Source: Capronia americana (lineage: Eukaryota; Ascomycota; Eurotiomycetes; Chaetothyriales; Herpotrichiellaceae). From it: DNA of 64,000 bases. Positions 31,079 through 40,658 of this stretch are shown piece by piece. Location of the stretch: the NCBI GenBank assembly GCA_016110215.1, contig JADWQD010000011.1, positions 1,364,001-1,428,000 on the forward strand, given 5' to 3'. Position numbers and translations under genes: made by a program. Below the pieces are notes generated by a model. It was not told where the DNA came from and did no database searches. It was given only the letters and a program-made list of their open reading frames with translations. Each line of letters opens with the position of its first letter. The stretch's first letter is position 1.

Positions 31079-32967
31079 CTATACCTCTGCGACCGTCTTC
31101 TCACCCCCTGGCTGCCGTTCCGCTGGATGTTGGGCTATTGAGCCAGCTCCCTCGGCCGACCCGGGCTTGCTCTCGGAGGTCTCGGAGCTCGCGTTCTCCC
31201 TGGCCGCCTTTGCTGCGGCTTCTTGCGCGGCGGCGACTTTCTTCAGGTTCTCCCACGGCATGGCCAGCGCGCCAAACACGGTGGCGCAAGTGACGGCCAC
31301 GACGACGTAGAATGCACTTCGCAAGGCGTCGTTGTAGGCCACCAGCACCGGCTCCAGCAGGTTCTGGGGTATGGTGTTCCGGAGATCGGTCGCGCCGACG
31401 TGCGTGACGACGTTTGCGTCAATGCCCGCGACCTTGGCCAGGTCTTGCGACAGGGTATTGTCGAAGACATTGTTCGCCACGGACACGAAGATGGAGCCGC
31501 CCAGGGCTTGGGCGAAGAACATCATACTTGCTCCGGTGGGGACGTCCTTGCGCGGCAGGGAGACCTGTGCTCCCACAGAGGGCTGCTGCATTCCCAGTCC
31601 CAGCCCGAGGCCCCATAGGACTTGGTATCCGATCCATTTCGGATGGCCCGTCGTTGTCGTGAATGTGGATATCAACCCTGTGCCGATCGAGGATAGTATG
31701 CAGGAGGCGTACATCCACTGCGTAAAGTATCCGAGCTTGCGTGTGAGGATGCCAGCTGCCATGCTGGCGACAGTAATCCCGAGGACAGCGGGGAGATTCA
31801 TGATCCCCGAGTGGACGGCCGAGGCGCCTTTGATGGCTTGGAACCAGATGGGCAGGAAATACACTAGCGTCATCATCCCAGCACCGGAGAAGAAGGAGTA
31901 GGAAACGCCGGCGCTGACAGCCCGGTACTTGAGGATCCGAGGAGGAACCGTGGCGTGCTCCTGGAAGAGGTGTTGCAGGTATATGAAGATGAGGAAGAGG
32001 ATGCCGCTTAGGACAAGAAGAGCGATGATACGGCCATTCGACCAGTCATAGGTTGTGCCTCCCCATTGTAGGGCCAGGAGGAGGCATACGATCGCCGGAA
32101 GAAAGACTGCCGTGCCGATGGGGTCCAGTTTGTGGAATTGTTCCTTCAAGGTCATTTTGGTGCGCTGGGTGGCGGCCGCAGGGAGCTTGAGAACGAAGAA
32201 CAAGACAACCGCCATTGCTCCACCAATGGGTAAATTGATGTAGAAGCACCACCTCCAGGAGACCTTGTCCGTAAAAACACCTGCGTGATTGTCAGCATCA
32301 AGACCTGTGTGGGACAGACCGTACGTTGCCACATTCTGGATAAGCACTCACCCCCCAATAACGGTCCTGCGACCGAAGCTACCGCAAAGGTTGCCCCAAA
32401 CATTCCGGTGTATGCTGGTCTCTTCTGCAACGGGACGAGGTAGACGATGATTGTGATGGCGCCTGAGAACATGCCCGCACTACCGAGGCCGGCAATAGCT
32501 CTTCCAGCGATGAGCGTCGCTGAGTTCGGAGCAGCACCACAGATGAGGGACCCCAGCTCGAATATCATCAGACAGCTGATATATACCGTCTTTGGGTTGT
32601 AGAAGGTGTACACCCGACCGATGAAGAGTTGGAAGCCAGACATGGTCAGCAGATACGCCGAGGCATACCATCCCACGTCCGAGAGGGAGTCAAAGTGGTT
32701 CGTGATGACAGGTATAGCCGTTGCTATAATGAGACGATCCTGGGAAACGCCGTCAGTGAGGCTATCTCATGGAATATTGCGAGGACAAACCAATGCGACG
32801 AGTAAGGCACCAGCCATCATTGCAAACACGGTTATGAGAACCCTTGACTTCGGCGGGTATTCGTCCACCTCAGGAGGTTCAACGGGAGTAGGAGGTTTTG
32901 AGACGGGTTTGGAAGCATCTTCGCTGTGGTTGCTTCGCGAGCCCGTAGACTGTAGCCGTTCTGCCAT
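31079..32967 (-). CDS. MFS multidrug/metabolite exporter, DHA2-like (14 TM)
   Basis: Three exons: 32967-32791, 32739-32352 and 32280-31079. The introns are 51 and 71 bp, and the joined frame gives 588 residues. After an acidic/Pro-rich cytosolic tail the transporter begins at KSRVLITVFAMMAGALLVAL, then DRLIIATAIPVIT (motif D1-like, normally LDxTIVxxAIP). Motif C of antiporters is rebuilt across intron 2: VAGPLLGGVFTDKVSWRWCF followed by YINLPIGG. These are hallmarks of the 14-spanner DHA2 family, which exports drugs or secondary metabolites by proton antiport at the plasma membrane. Asp replaced by Arg after LD in the first motif (LDRLII) is unusual. The C-terminal tail is Ala/Glu-rich. It is divergent from a short-chain dehydrogenase. 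Confidence 0.9.
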
Positions 32968-33777
32968 GTTTGTCGGAGGGCGTGAAGGAACTACTATGGA
33001 AGCCAACGTGAGGGGGGTGGGGTGAATCAAAGGTTTTACCTTGCTGTCAACATGGGCGAAGCGAGCAGGATGTTATACCAACGAGTTTCATACCTCTCAT
33101 CCTCTTTCGTGATGGCACCTACTGTGGTTTAAATTTGTACGGAGTACAGGCTCAGGGGAACGAACCCTCCGCGCTCTCGGGCGCGAGATCGAAACCAAAA
33201 GAGGGGATCTCTCGGCGAGAGCCATAGAGAAGCCATCAAATCTTGACGAGACCTACAAAGGCTGCTTCCAAACCCACTGACAAAGAACCTGGACGACCGA
33301 GACACCTGGTGCTGGTCGGCGCCGAAGAGCATCTTGGGTCCGAAAGGTCAAAAGCCAAAAGTGATCTAATGGTCTCCTGTACTTGGATTGCGGTCGATCA
33401 CAGTGCCAGACAAGACCATTTTCTGCATATTCCAATTGGCTGGAACGCGACGGTGTCTTCGGCTCAGCCTTGTCGAAAATCTTGTCGAGTATCGTCAACC
33501 TGGCTTCTCAGCAGTGGTGATGTGACAAGAGTGAAATAATGAAGCTGGTGAGTTGGCCTCCTAGCCAATGGATGGCAATGGCGGGAAAGTTATCCGGATC
33601 CTTCTGGCGTTGATTGCCTCCGTGACATCAGCGCCTGCTATATGACGTGCCCCTGTCGACGCGCCCCAGTTGAATATCATCTGAGGGAGAAGTGAATTCG
33701 ACATCGGTTTTCGCTTCAGCAAGAAAACACTTTCATAAACTTTCACGTTGCAGATCGATCACACGAATTTGTTCACA
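32968..33777. other. Divergent promoter region, MFS exporter / SDR
   Basis: This 810 bp must serve both genes. An alternative MFS start at 33030 would add 21 residues. No long repeat was noticed. A tRNA-like TTCGTTC word near 33160 was considered and rejected. Confidence 0.4.
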
Positions 33778-34853
33778 ATGTCTGAAGGAAAAGGCCAGTT
33801 CGAGCAGGGTTTCCTCCCAAAGGTCACCCACCAAGATCCTCCTGGGAGGGAGGGAGATCTGCCTGTCGAGGCGATTCACGACAAGCTGCCGACCCCCGAT
33901 GGCGGATGGCAAGAATACAAGGCAGCCGGAAAGCTGGAAGGGAAGAAGGCCTTCATCACAGGCTCGTCCATCCACATGTGCCCATGCATTTCCCCCATTA
34001 ACTTCGTCCAACAGGTGGTGATAGTGGGATTGGACGGGCGATTGCCATTCTCTTTGCAAAGGAAGGTGCCGACAGTTTCATCGTCTACCTTCCAGAGGAA
34101 GAAGAGGACGCAAAAGAGACCCAGAAGCGAGTCGAAGCCGAGGGCCGGAAATGCTATCTGTTCCCAACCGATGTCAGAAAGTACGAGAACTGCGAAAAGG
34201 CCGTCAAAGCTGCTCAGCAAGCCCTGGGCAAGATCAACATTCTGGTGCGAACTGTCTCTTTCCAATACTGTCTCCGAAGACTGACATGTTATTTCAGGTG
34301 AATAACGCGGCCTTCCAAATGATGCAATTGGATATCACTGAGATTCCTCTCGAACAATGGCACAAAACCTTCGACACCAACATCCATCCATACTTCTACT
34401 TCGCCAAACTCATTGTGCCCACCATGAAACGCGGGGATACAGTCATCAACAACGCCTCGATCAACGCATACATCGGTCGACCCGATCTGCTCGACTACAC
34501 GTCCACGAAAGGAGGTATGCTGGTCGACCCCATCCTTATTCGATCCCCCCTGAAATTGTATTTTCTGCTGACACTGTGAATTCATAGCAATCATCTCATT
34601 CACCCGTGGCCTGGCTAACCAACAAGTCAGCAAAGGCATTCGCGTCAACGCTGTCTGCCCAGGACCTGTATGGACACCTCTCATCCCTTCAACCATGAAC
34701 GAAGACGCACAAAAGCAATTCACCTCACCGCTGGGTCGACCTGCTCAACCTAGTGAGATTGCCACTTCTTTCGTGTTCCTGGCCAGTCCGGATAGCAGTA
34801 TGATCAGTGGGCATGCTCTACATCCTAACGGCGGGACGGTGTTAAACACGTGA
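33778..34853 (+). CDS. Short-chain dehydrogenase/reductase (YghA/glucose dehydrogenase-like)
   Basis: Four exons: 33778-33961, 34015-34244, 34298-34514 and 34588-34853; the joined frame gives 298 residues. The first intron seems to be GC-AG: only the GC donor after base 33961 restores the NAD(P) motif ITGGDSGIGRA (residues 60-70) in frame. Other SDR landmarks are VNNAAFQ, INNASINAY with the catalytic Ser region, YTSTK (Tyr-x-x-x-Lys) and CPGPVWTPL. The 45-residue N-terminal extension with PVEAIHDKLPTPDGGWQEY is typical of the bacterial YhdF/YghA and fungal homologues, which act on sugars, alcohols or aldehydes. The substrate is not known. The enzyme should be cytosolic. It is convergent with a second SDR. 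Confidence 0.9.
33962..34014 (+). other. Probable GC-AG intron
   Basis: The intron starts GCTCGT and ends CAACAG, with a TTAAC branch-like site at 33998-34002. The flanking bases CAG before the donor agree with the usual context of GC donors. No GT donor nearby gives the right phase. Length is 53 bp. Confidence 0.7.
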
Positions 34854-35187
34854 GCGAAGTATAAACTTCCGGGGAAATTGATATTCCTCGGGCGACACCT
34901 CGGGATACGGATGGTTGGTCGAGGCGCAGATAGACCTGCTTATTAACTAGACGGTGTGAAGTGAAGAAAAGAAAATGAGCTTTAAACCTAACCTGCTTTT
35001 TTGATTTATTATGGAGTACATGTCGTAGCTTGGGCTGCCCGAATGAATGCTAGCATTCACTAGCATTTGTGACGCCTACAGACGCAATGCAGATCGCCAG
35101 TACCTTCGGTACACCCCGTCTCCTCACTCTCTCGCGGTTGGAATGTGCGCTCAGTCTTCGCGTTCGAAGCTTGCTCAATACCTCTCT
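34854..35187. other. Convergent 3' region with a perfect palindrome
   Basis: The gap separates the ends of two SDR genes and holds both 3' regions. A 14-base perfect palindrome (GAATGCTAGCATTC) lies at 35045-35058. I see no gene. Confidence 0.5.
35045..35058. repeat. 14-base perfect palindrome
   Basis: GAATGCTAGCATTC reads the same on both strands. It lies in the convergent gap between two SDR genes. A partial copy (CTAGCATT) follows at 35060-35067. Confidence 0.8.
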
Positions 35188-36252
35188 TCACGGCCCACTT
35201 CCAGCACTGATAATATATCCACCATCTACCGCGACTGTCTGGCCGTGAAGATACATATTTGTGGCCGCAAACAGCACTGCGTTGGCCATATCTCTGTCTT
35301 CACCGGGCCGTCTCGCCGGTACCTTGTCCTGATACTTCTCTCGAGGGATATGACTCTTCTGATCGTCACCGCTTTCCTGGGCTGTCATTTCCGAGGGGAA
35401 GACACCTGGCGCGATACTGTTGATGCGGATCTTCAGGCCGTTTTGGGACACCTCGTTGGCGAGCATCGTGGTCAAATGTATGGCAGCGGCTTTGGAAGCA
35501 TTGTACGCGAAATGGTGCTGAGAGGTCTTTACAATGCCCGAGATGGATGAGATGTTGATGACCGTGCCACTGAAGTTGTCGTTGTGTTTGTGCGCGGCTT
35601 GCAGGAGGGGCAAGAACGCGGTCGTCATGAAGAATATCTGCGGCACGTTGGTGCGGTACGTGTCTGTCCAGTTCTCGAATGTCTCATTCTCGTCGTCGAA
35701 GAGGTTCTTCTTCATCTCTTCGGCGGACTCTGCTTCAGTCTGTTGCGTGTTGAGAGCGATGCCGGCATTGTTGACCAGAATGCAGAGACATTTCTCCTTG
35801 GAGGAGATCTCGGAGACGAGCTTCTTAATCTCTTCCTTCTTCGACACATCGGCTGTTATGGGGATGATTTGGCCCGGGATATCCTTGCCGTAGAGCTCTG
35901 CGACGCGGTCCAGTTTCTCTTCAGTACGGCCGCAGATATAGACCTTCGCCCCGTTGGTGGCCAGGGCTTGAGTGATCATCAGTCCGATACCTGACCCTCC
36001 ACCTGTCACGAGGGCGACTTTGCCAGACACGTCGAAAAGCTTGTCGAGCTTGAAAGACTGGTTCCGGGAGTTGAGTTCTGACATGGTGGGCGTGGTTGAG
36101 AAGTGTTTCTGTAGAGTTTGGAGACGAGGTTGAGCCGTGATGAAGGGAAACTGTTGTCGATGAATTGCAGAAGCTATGAAGGCTCGGGGAATACAGAGGT
36201 GGGCAGATTTTGAAGTTCGAAAGGCAGCTGCAATAGGTACTTTAGGCGGCAT
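35188..36252 (-). CDS. Short-chain dehydrogenase with an N-terminal mitochondrial-type extension
   Basis: A single exon of 354 residues. The core is a classical SDR: ALVTGGGSGIGLM (cofactor loop), VYICGRTEEKL (Arg after the strand, which favours NADPH), LVNNAGIAL, INISSISG (Ser) and YNASKAA (Tyr-x-x-x-Lys), then IRINSIAPGVFPSEMT. It resembles the RhlG/3-oxoacyl-reductase-like fungal SDRs. The first 56 residues are rich in Arg, Ser, Ala and Phe with almost no acidic residues, and end in HFSTTPTMSEL, which looks like a mitochondrial presequence with a cleavage site. An in-frame Met57 (36084) gives a shorter protein lacking it. Dual localisation by alternative starts is possible but unproven. 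Confidence 0.88.
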   Translation of the reverse strand: MPPKVPIAAAFRTSKSAHLCIPRAFIASAIHRQQFPFITAQPRLQTLQKHFSTTPTMSELNSRNQSFKLDKLFDVSGKVALVTGGGSGIGLMITQALATNGAKVYICGRTEEKLDRVAELYGKDIPGQIIPITADVSKKEEIKKLVSEISSKEKCLCILVNNAGIALNTQQTEAESAEEMKKNLFDDENETFENWTDTYRTNVPQIFFMTTAFLPLLQAAHKHNDNFSGTVINISSISGIVKTSQHHFAYNASKAAAIHLTTMLANEVSQNGLKIRINSIAPGVFPSEMTAQESGDDQKSHIPREKYQDKVPARRPGEDRDMANAVLFAATNMYLHGQTVAVDGGYIISAGSGP

Positions 36253-36732
36253 TGGAAAGGCACTTGGGATCCAGAGCAGATGAGGTCTTATAATATGGAA
36301 AACGAGCTTACTGATACCTCACTTTGAAGTCGGTGCCACCAGCGAACGTAGCTATGACGCCCGTCATGACGAAATTCGACTGAGGACTGCGGATCACTTC
36401 TCCGAATTTCGTGTCTACTTACCGAGTCTCCCAGCTGTCTTTCAGTATGTAGTATGATCCATGGATTATATTACGTCGGCAATGTAGTAGGCAGAGTATG
36501 TTACCAATTAGCGCAGTCTTGCTTAAATCTGATGATGAGTAGGTTGGAAATGAGGCTCCGTAGCGTTGGCTCGTCTTAAAGCGAAATCTGGAGAAGTCAC
36601 GGTGGAGCCAACCACGACCCAATCATCTCAAACTGCGCGTTGACGTCGGCTTCGACTTGACAACTTCCTCGCACTTGACTTTGTCCCGTCCACCTCGTCG
36701 AAGCGTGCCTCCGCCCTCTCTCAAGCCGCAGG
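36253..36732. other. Divergent promoter region, SDR / TMEM170-like
   Basis: This 480 bp lies between two divergent start codons. It has no credible gene and no repeat that I can see. Confidence 0.4.
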
Positions 36733-37245
36733 ATGACAACCTATGGCGCCGGCGTCCCTCTCTCCTACGAAACCCCCGAGTTCCCTGCCCTCTACTGGCC
36801 CGTCCACGCCAACCCTGGCGAAGCGCAATACCTGTACTTCCTGGGCGACATCTACCGGTACACATTATATTGGACACTCATAACCTTCGTCGCCGCCCAT
36901 GGTTGTGTGGCAACCTGGGCTGTGTTGATGCAATTCGCTTCGGCAACGCAGCGAAGGAAATACCTGAACTCCCCACAAGGGCGAGGGCTGAGCGCGAAGA
37001 ACAGGAAACTGTTGGGCGAGAACCCGATCGGAGAGACGTTGAGTTGGGTTTGGATTGTTCCCCTGGTGTATATCGTCATCGGGGCCAGTGAGGCGCTTTT
37101 GGCGGGGAGTTTGGTAGGGCTGGTACTCGGAGCGGTTTACAATGCGGGTTATTTCAGGATGAGCACTTGGACGCCTCTATTATGGGGGGTTATCAACATG
37201 CTCGTGCTGGTCGTAAGCAGTTTCAGGATTCAAGGCGGTCTATGA
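36733..37245 (+). CDS. TMEM170-family integral membrane protein
   Basis: A single exon of 170 residues. The sequence GDIYRYTLYWTLITFVAAHG and later SWVWIVPLVYIVIGASEALL fit the TMEM170 family: a soluble N-terminus, then a Trp/Tyr-rich first span and two or three further spans. Between them is a basic loop (QRRKYLNSPQGRGLSAKNRK). Animal TMEM170A is reported to shape the ER and nuclear envelope; fungal members are uncharacterised. The last span is WGVINMLVLVVSSF. The Cys in HGCVATWAV is part of the first span. The start is the first ATG of the frame. Confidence 0.75.
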   Translation: MTTYGAGVPLSYETPEFPALYWPVHANPGEAQYLYFLGDIYRYTLYWTLITFVAAHGCVATWAVLMQFASATQRRKYLNSPQGRGLSAKNRKLLGENPIGETLSWVWIVPLVYIVIGASEALLAGSLVGLVLGAVYNAGYFRMSTWTPLLWGVINMLVLVVSSFRIQGGL

Positions 37246-37975
37246 GACATCGACGGCTACTGGTGGTTACTTGAATTTCTGATGCGATAAGCTCCCTGCC
37301 GACGCAGTAGAGCAAGCCTCTGCGTGTTGGTAACCCAAAGAGCCATTGGCGACAGTTTCAATATGGTTCCAATCCACGACAAGGATACGCAAGCACAGGG
37401 CCCGCCCTACCATAAGATGCAAGATCACAGCATTTGCATTTTTAAGGCAGACTTGCGTGGACATCGCAGGCGCCTGCGTGGACGACGAACGCAAGTCCGG
37501 GTACTACGAGCTGGTGTCGAAGACCATGGGACTCCAAAGCACAGCTGAGAGATATTTCGGGTCTTTCCCATGAGTGCGACTATCAGGGAGGCTGCCCCCA
37601 CAGCCTTCTCGTCCCCGGAAGAAAATACATTTGTGTGAATGGGTAGAGAAAGACTCGAAGTCACGGAAGAACGGAAGCTCTCGATACCGGTGTGATGGGT
37701 CACCATGGGGTTGCAGATGGTCTCCCAGCGTTGCGACTGGGTTGTTGCTGCCCTGCAGAGGAGAAATTGATCGTCAGAGACTGTCACAACACTGGTAAGG
37801 AGATACTTGTCTCAACCATCCTATCTCAATCTCTGCCTGTAATAATTCGGTTGCCCGTCGTAAGCTGTATCTGCAATCGGCGAGCAGGTCAGCCTTCGCC
37901 TCGCAATCCATGAACGCCCAAAAGCAAGACGGTACGAATGAGTGAAACACAGTTAAGATCTCCCACAAATCCTGC
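37246..37975. other. Convergent intergenic region
   Basis: This 730 bp separates the 3' ends of the TMEM170-like gene and the SPF30-like gene. The open frames here are short and have no recognisable content; the minus-strand 120-codon frame at 37425-37787 is not supported. I see no repeats. Confidence 0.4.
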
Positions 37976-38918
37976 TCAATCGTCCTGGTCGCCTTGTTGG
38001 TAAATATGTCGTGTTCTTGTTGGATCTCTGCGCATTTCATGACCACTGCCGGTGAAGCCCACTGCAGGGGAGTCAGTATCACCTTATGCTACACGGAATG
38101 GGAAACGCCGAGTGTGGCTTACCTCTTGCAGTCACGCCCTCGCCTGTCCTAAACATACTGTCCTTCTTCCCCACCTTCCCAGCCTTGGTCTTCGCCGCAA
38201 AATCCTGCCACTTGCTCTTGCCAGCCTCGAGTTCCTTGTTCGCCTTGACTTTGCGCGGTAGCTTAGCAGGTCGAACGGGCCCGTCGCTAACCTTGCTTGG
38301 TTCCCGTCGAGCTTGCTGAGCTAGAGCAGGGTCGACACTGGCTGCGGCTGAGATGACATTGGGGTTTGAGGGCGGCGGAACTGGCGTGGACGACCCTGAC
38401 ATTCCATCAGCCTTACGCTTCCTAGAGTCGTTGGAGAGCGGCTTGATGTCCTTGGCTCTTAGTGTTTCAGTGTTCCCATAGTTCTTGAATGTGACAATGT
38501 AGACCGGATCGCTGGATGAGCCTGTGATGGACGTGATCCTCGCCGTGTAGAAGCCCCCGTCGCCGGATTTCCATCGAGCTGAGACCGTGTCATTGACGCT
38601 GAACTGGGCGGGGGCGCTGAACTCTTCCGGCTCAACATCTGGCTTTCGATATCCAGCTTGGTATGCGGGGTGGTTCTCCTTGGACCATTTTTCCTTCACG
38701 GGCGGCGAAGAGGTTTTCGCAGGCGGCGTCGGTACTGATTGAGGCTTTAGTTCTGCAATGGCAGATTCGGTGAGGGAAATGACTTCTTCAAGTTCTTGTT
38801 TGAGGCTTTGCAGTTCGCTGTTGTCTGGATCACCCTGCAGACTCAGCTGAACTGTCTCCAGTTGCAGTCTGTATTCCTTGACTTCGCCCTCCAGGGCAGC
38901 GATCTCGGCCGTGCTCAT
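37976..38918 (-). CDS. Tudor-domain splicing factor, SPF30/SMNDC1-like
   Basis: Two exons, 38918-38123 and 38061-37976, with a 61 bp intron; the product is 293 residues. SPF30 is a U2-associated factor needed for spliceosome maturation. Its Tudor domain binds dimethylarginine on Sm proteins. The N-terminus (residues 1-58) is helical and acidic. The Tudor domain spans about 106-161 (SVNDTVSARWKSGDGGFYTA, then YIVTFKNYGNTETL), including the aromatic-cage Trp, Tyr and Phe positions. The C-terminal part is basic with KSKWQDFAAKTKAGKVGKKD and SMFRTGEGVTARVGFTGSG, which is the conserved end motif of SPF30 proteins. The intron is needed to reach this motif: without it the frame diverges after TAR. 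The 3' end faces the TMEM170 gene. Confidence 0.88.
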
Positions 38919-40658
38919 GATGAGCTGAGAGGGATAAAAGGTGTGCGCGCAGGTCAAACACAAGCGTCTATCTTTCAGAAACAATAGGCAGCGAGACTAT
39001 CGATGCCGAAAGCGGGTGAGGAGATGCAGTAAGTATACAGTGCTAACGCAAGGAACATGTGTAGTCGTGCCGGTGAACTGCGGCGGGTGCCCTCGACCCT
39101 CGGTTCACTCTCCCATTTGCCGCTTTTACCTGCCAAGTCTCTCGCCGACTTTCCGGACCCTTGGTTCCTATTCCTAACCTTTCAATGTGTGCTCAATTCG
39201 TCGCCTTACTCGTAGTGCTCGTACTTGGTGATTTAGAGGAGAGCGAGATATTCGGCGTCCTTGCCTAAACCGTTATCACCAGCCGAGCAATTATAGAGTC
39301 TAGCAATAGGCTGCGTCGGATATTCTATCCTACAAGCCGTTCTTGCAGTAAGTGGAGGGGCACGTCTGTAGTGGTTGGTGCTTTGCAGAGACGATGACGT
39401 CGGTCCGGGAGAATTCTACCGGCTTGATCACAAAAGGTACCACAACGAACGCATTGACTCGTATTCAGCAGAGCAAATTTGCGTTGTGGTCAATGCTACA
39501 ATTGGATGAGACAGAGATGACGGGCTGATGCTGCGTATAGTCATTGAACGGGAAGGGTGCCTGCTTCAAGTTTAGCATGCTCAAATTGTATTGGTATGGA
39601 CCGCCGTGGATTGGCATGGACCAGTCGCGACTCGATGCCGCTTAGAAATCAACTTGTCGAACCACTGGCCCCAGAGCTGCCACCATGCTGTTTGCGTTGC
39701 TCCTTCCTGCTGCGCAGAATGAAGCCCGGGTTTTTCGCCACATCTTACCCTGGCCCACGCGTGGTTTTCCTCCAATCTTTCAGAGGTCTGAGAGGTCCCT
39801 TTCCAACAGGCTTGAGACGATGATCTCTTTGGCGACCTGTTCTCTCGGTCCCTTAACCCCGGAGGCAAAGAGGCAAGATTCCAGGAGGGGCGTACATTTC
39901 CGTGAGGAGGGGAAGGGCAGAGACGGGATTGAAATATTGCGGTAGCCAACCATGGCGGCCAATACTACGTCGACTAGCCCCGAGAGAAAACCTATGCTCT
40001 CGGAAAACGTAGCGGGCACTTTCAGTAGGCGATAGGGATCTCTCCGGGTAAAGGAACAATTCGCTTTGTCCTGGCCAGGGCTGAACCCAAGTGTTGTAGG
40101 GGTCAAAGTGTCCTTGGCAGGGCCCTCTGCTGCTCACTTGCAGGTCTCTAGAACAAACGCTACGGCGTCTACGCCCGCAACTCGTCTCCTCCACCTACTA
40201 CCTACTCCATACAGTCTGATCTCATCGGACTCACACTCCCTCCCTTCCTTTCTCTCTTGCTGGATTTTTCCCCTTCCCATAGGCTCTCTCATCCCATTTG
40301 TCCACCTTCAACATTCTTCAGCCTTCTGATATCGTCACTAGCACTGCCACCACTGAGGTATTCTGAAGCGTGAGCGGCGTGCGCTTTGTGTGGTGGCCGC
40401 CCCGCCTATTATTCCGTTCCGTGCCCTCTGGCCGCCCTCCTCCCTCTCAGTCACTTCCTTCCGGACTCCTCCATTTCCATTGAATTCAATCAAGCGACAT
40501 TGTCGTCTGCCTCTCGGCACTGCTCAGTTGACGCAGTAGAGGGGGGACAACGCTTGACGGCTTGCAATTCACCTTACCGGTGCTCTCCGCGTCGCCCGGC
40601 ACTTCATCGCCGACTCCATCTCTCCGTCGACCCGAATATCCGACTACCAGTTGGGTCA
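38919..40658. other. Long divergent promoter region, SPF30-like / YAP1-like
   Basis: About 1.7 kb. The last 450 bp before 40659 are C/T-rich and lack any ATG, as expected for a long 5' leader of the bZIP gene. The open frame upstream of 40659 starts only at non-ATG codons. No uORF with ATG is present between about 40330 and 40658. I see no coding signal in the rest. Confidence 0.45.

Noticed and set aside
33150..33185. tRNA-like B-box word (GGGTTCGTTCC on the minus strand)
   Set aside because: The T-loop consensus needs a purine-A pair after TTC, and no A box or acceptor stem is seen.
37425..37787. 120-codon minus-strand frame in the convergent gap
   Set aside because: No recognisable content and no splice-linked extension into the SPF30-like gene.
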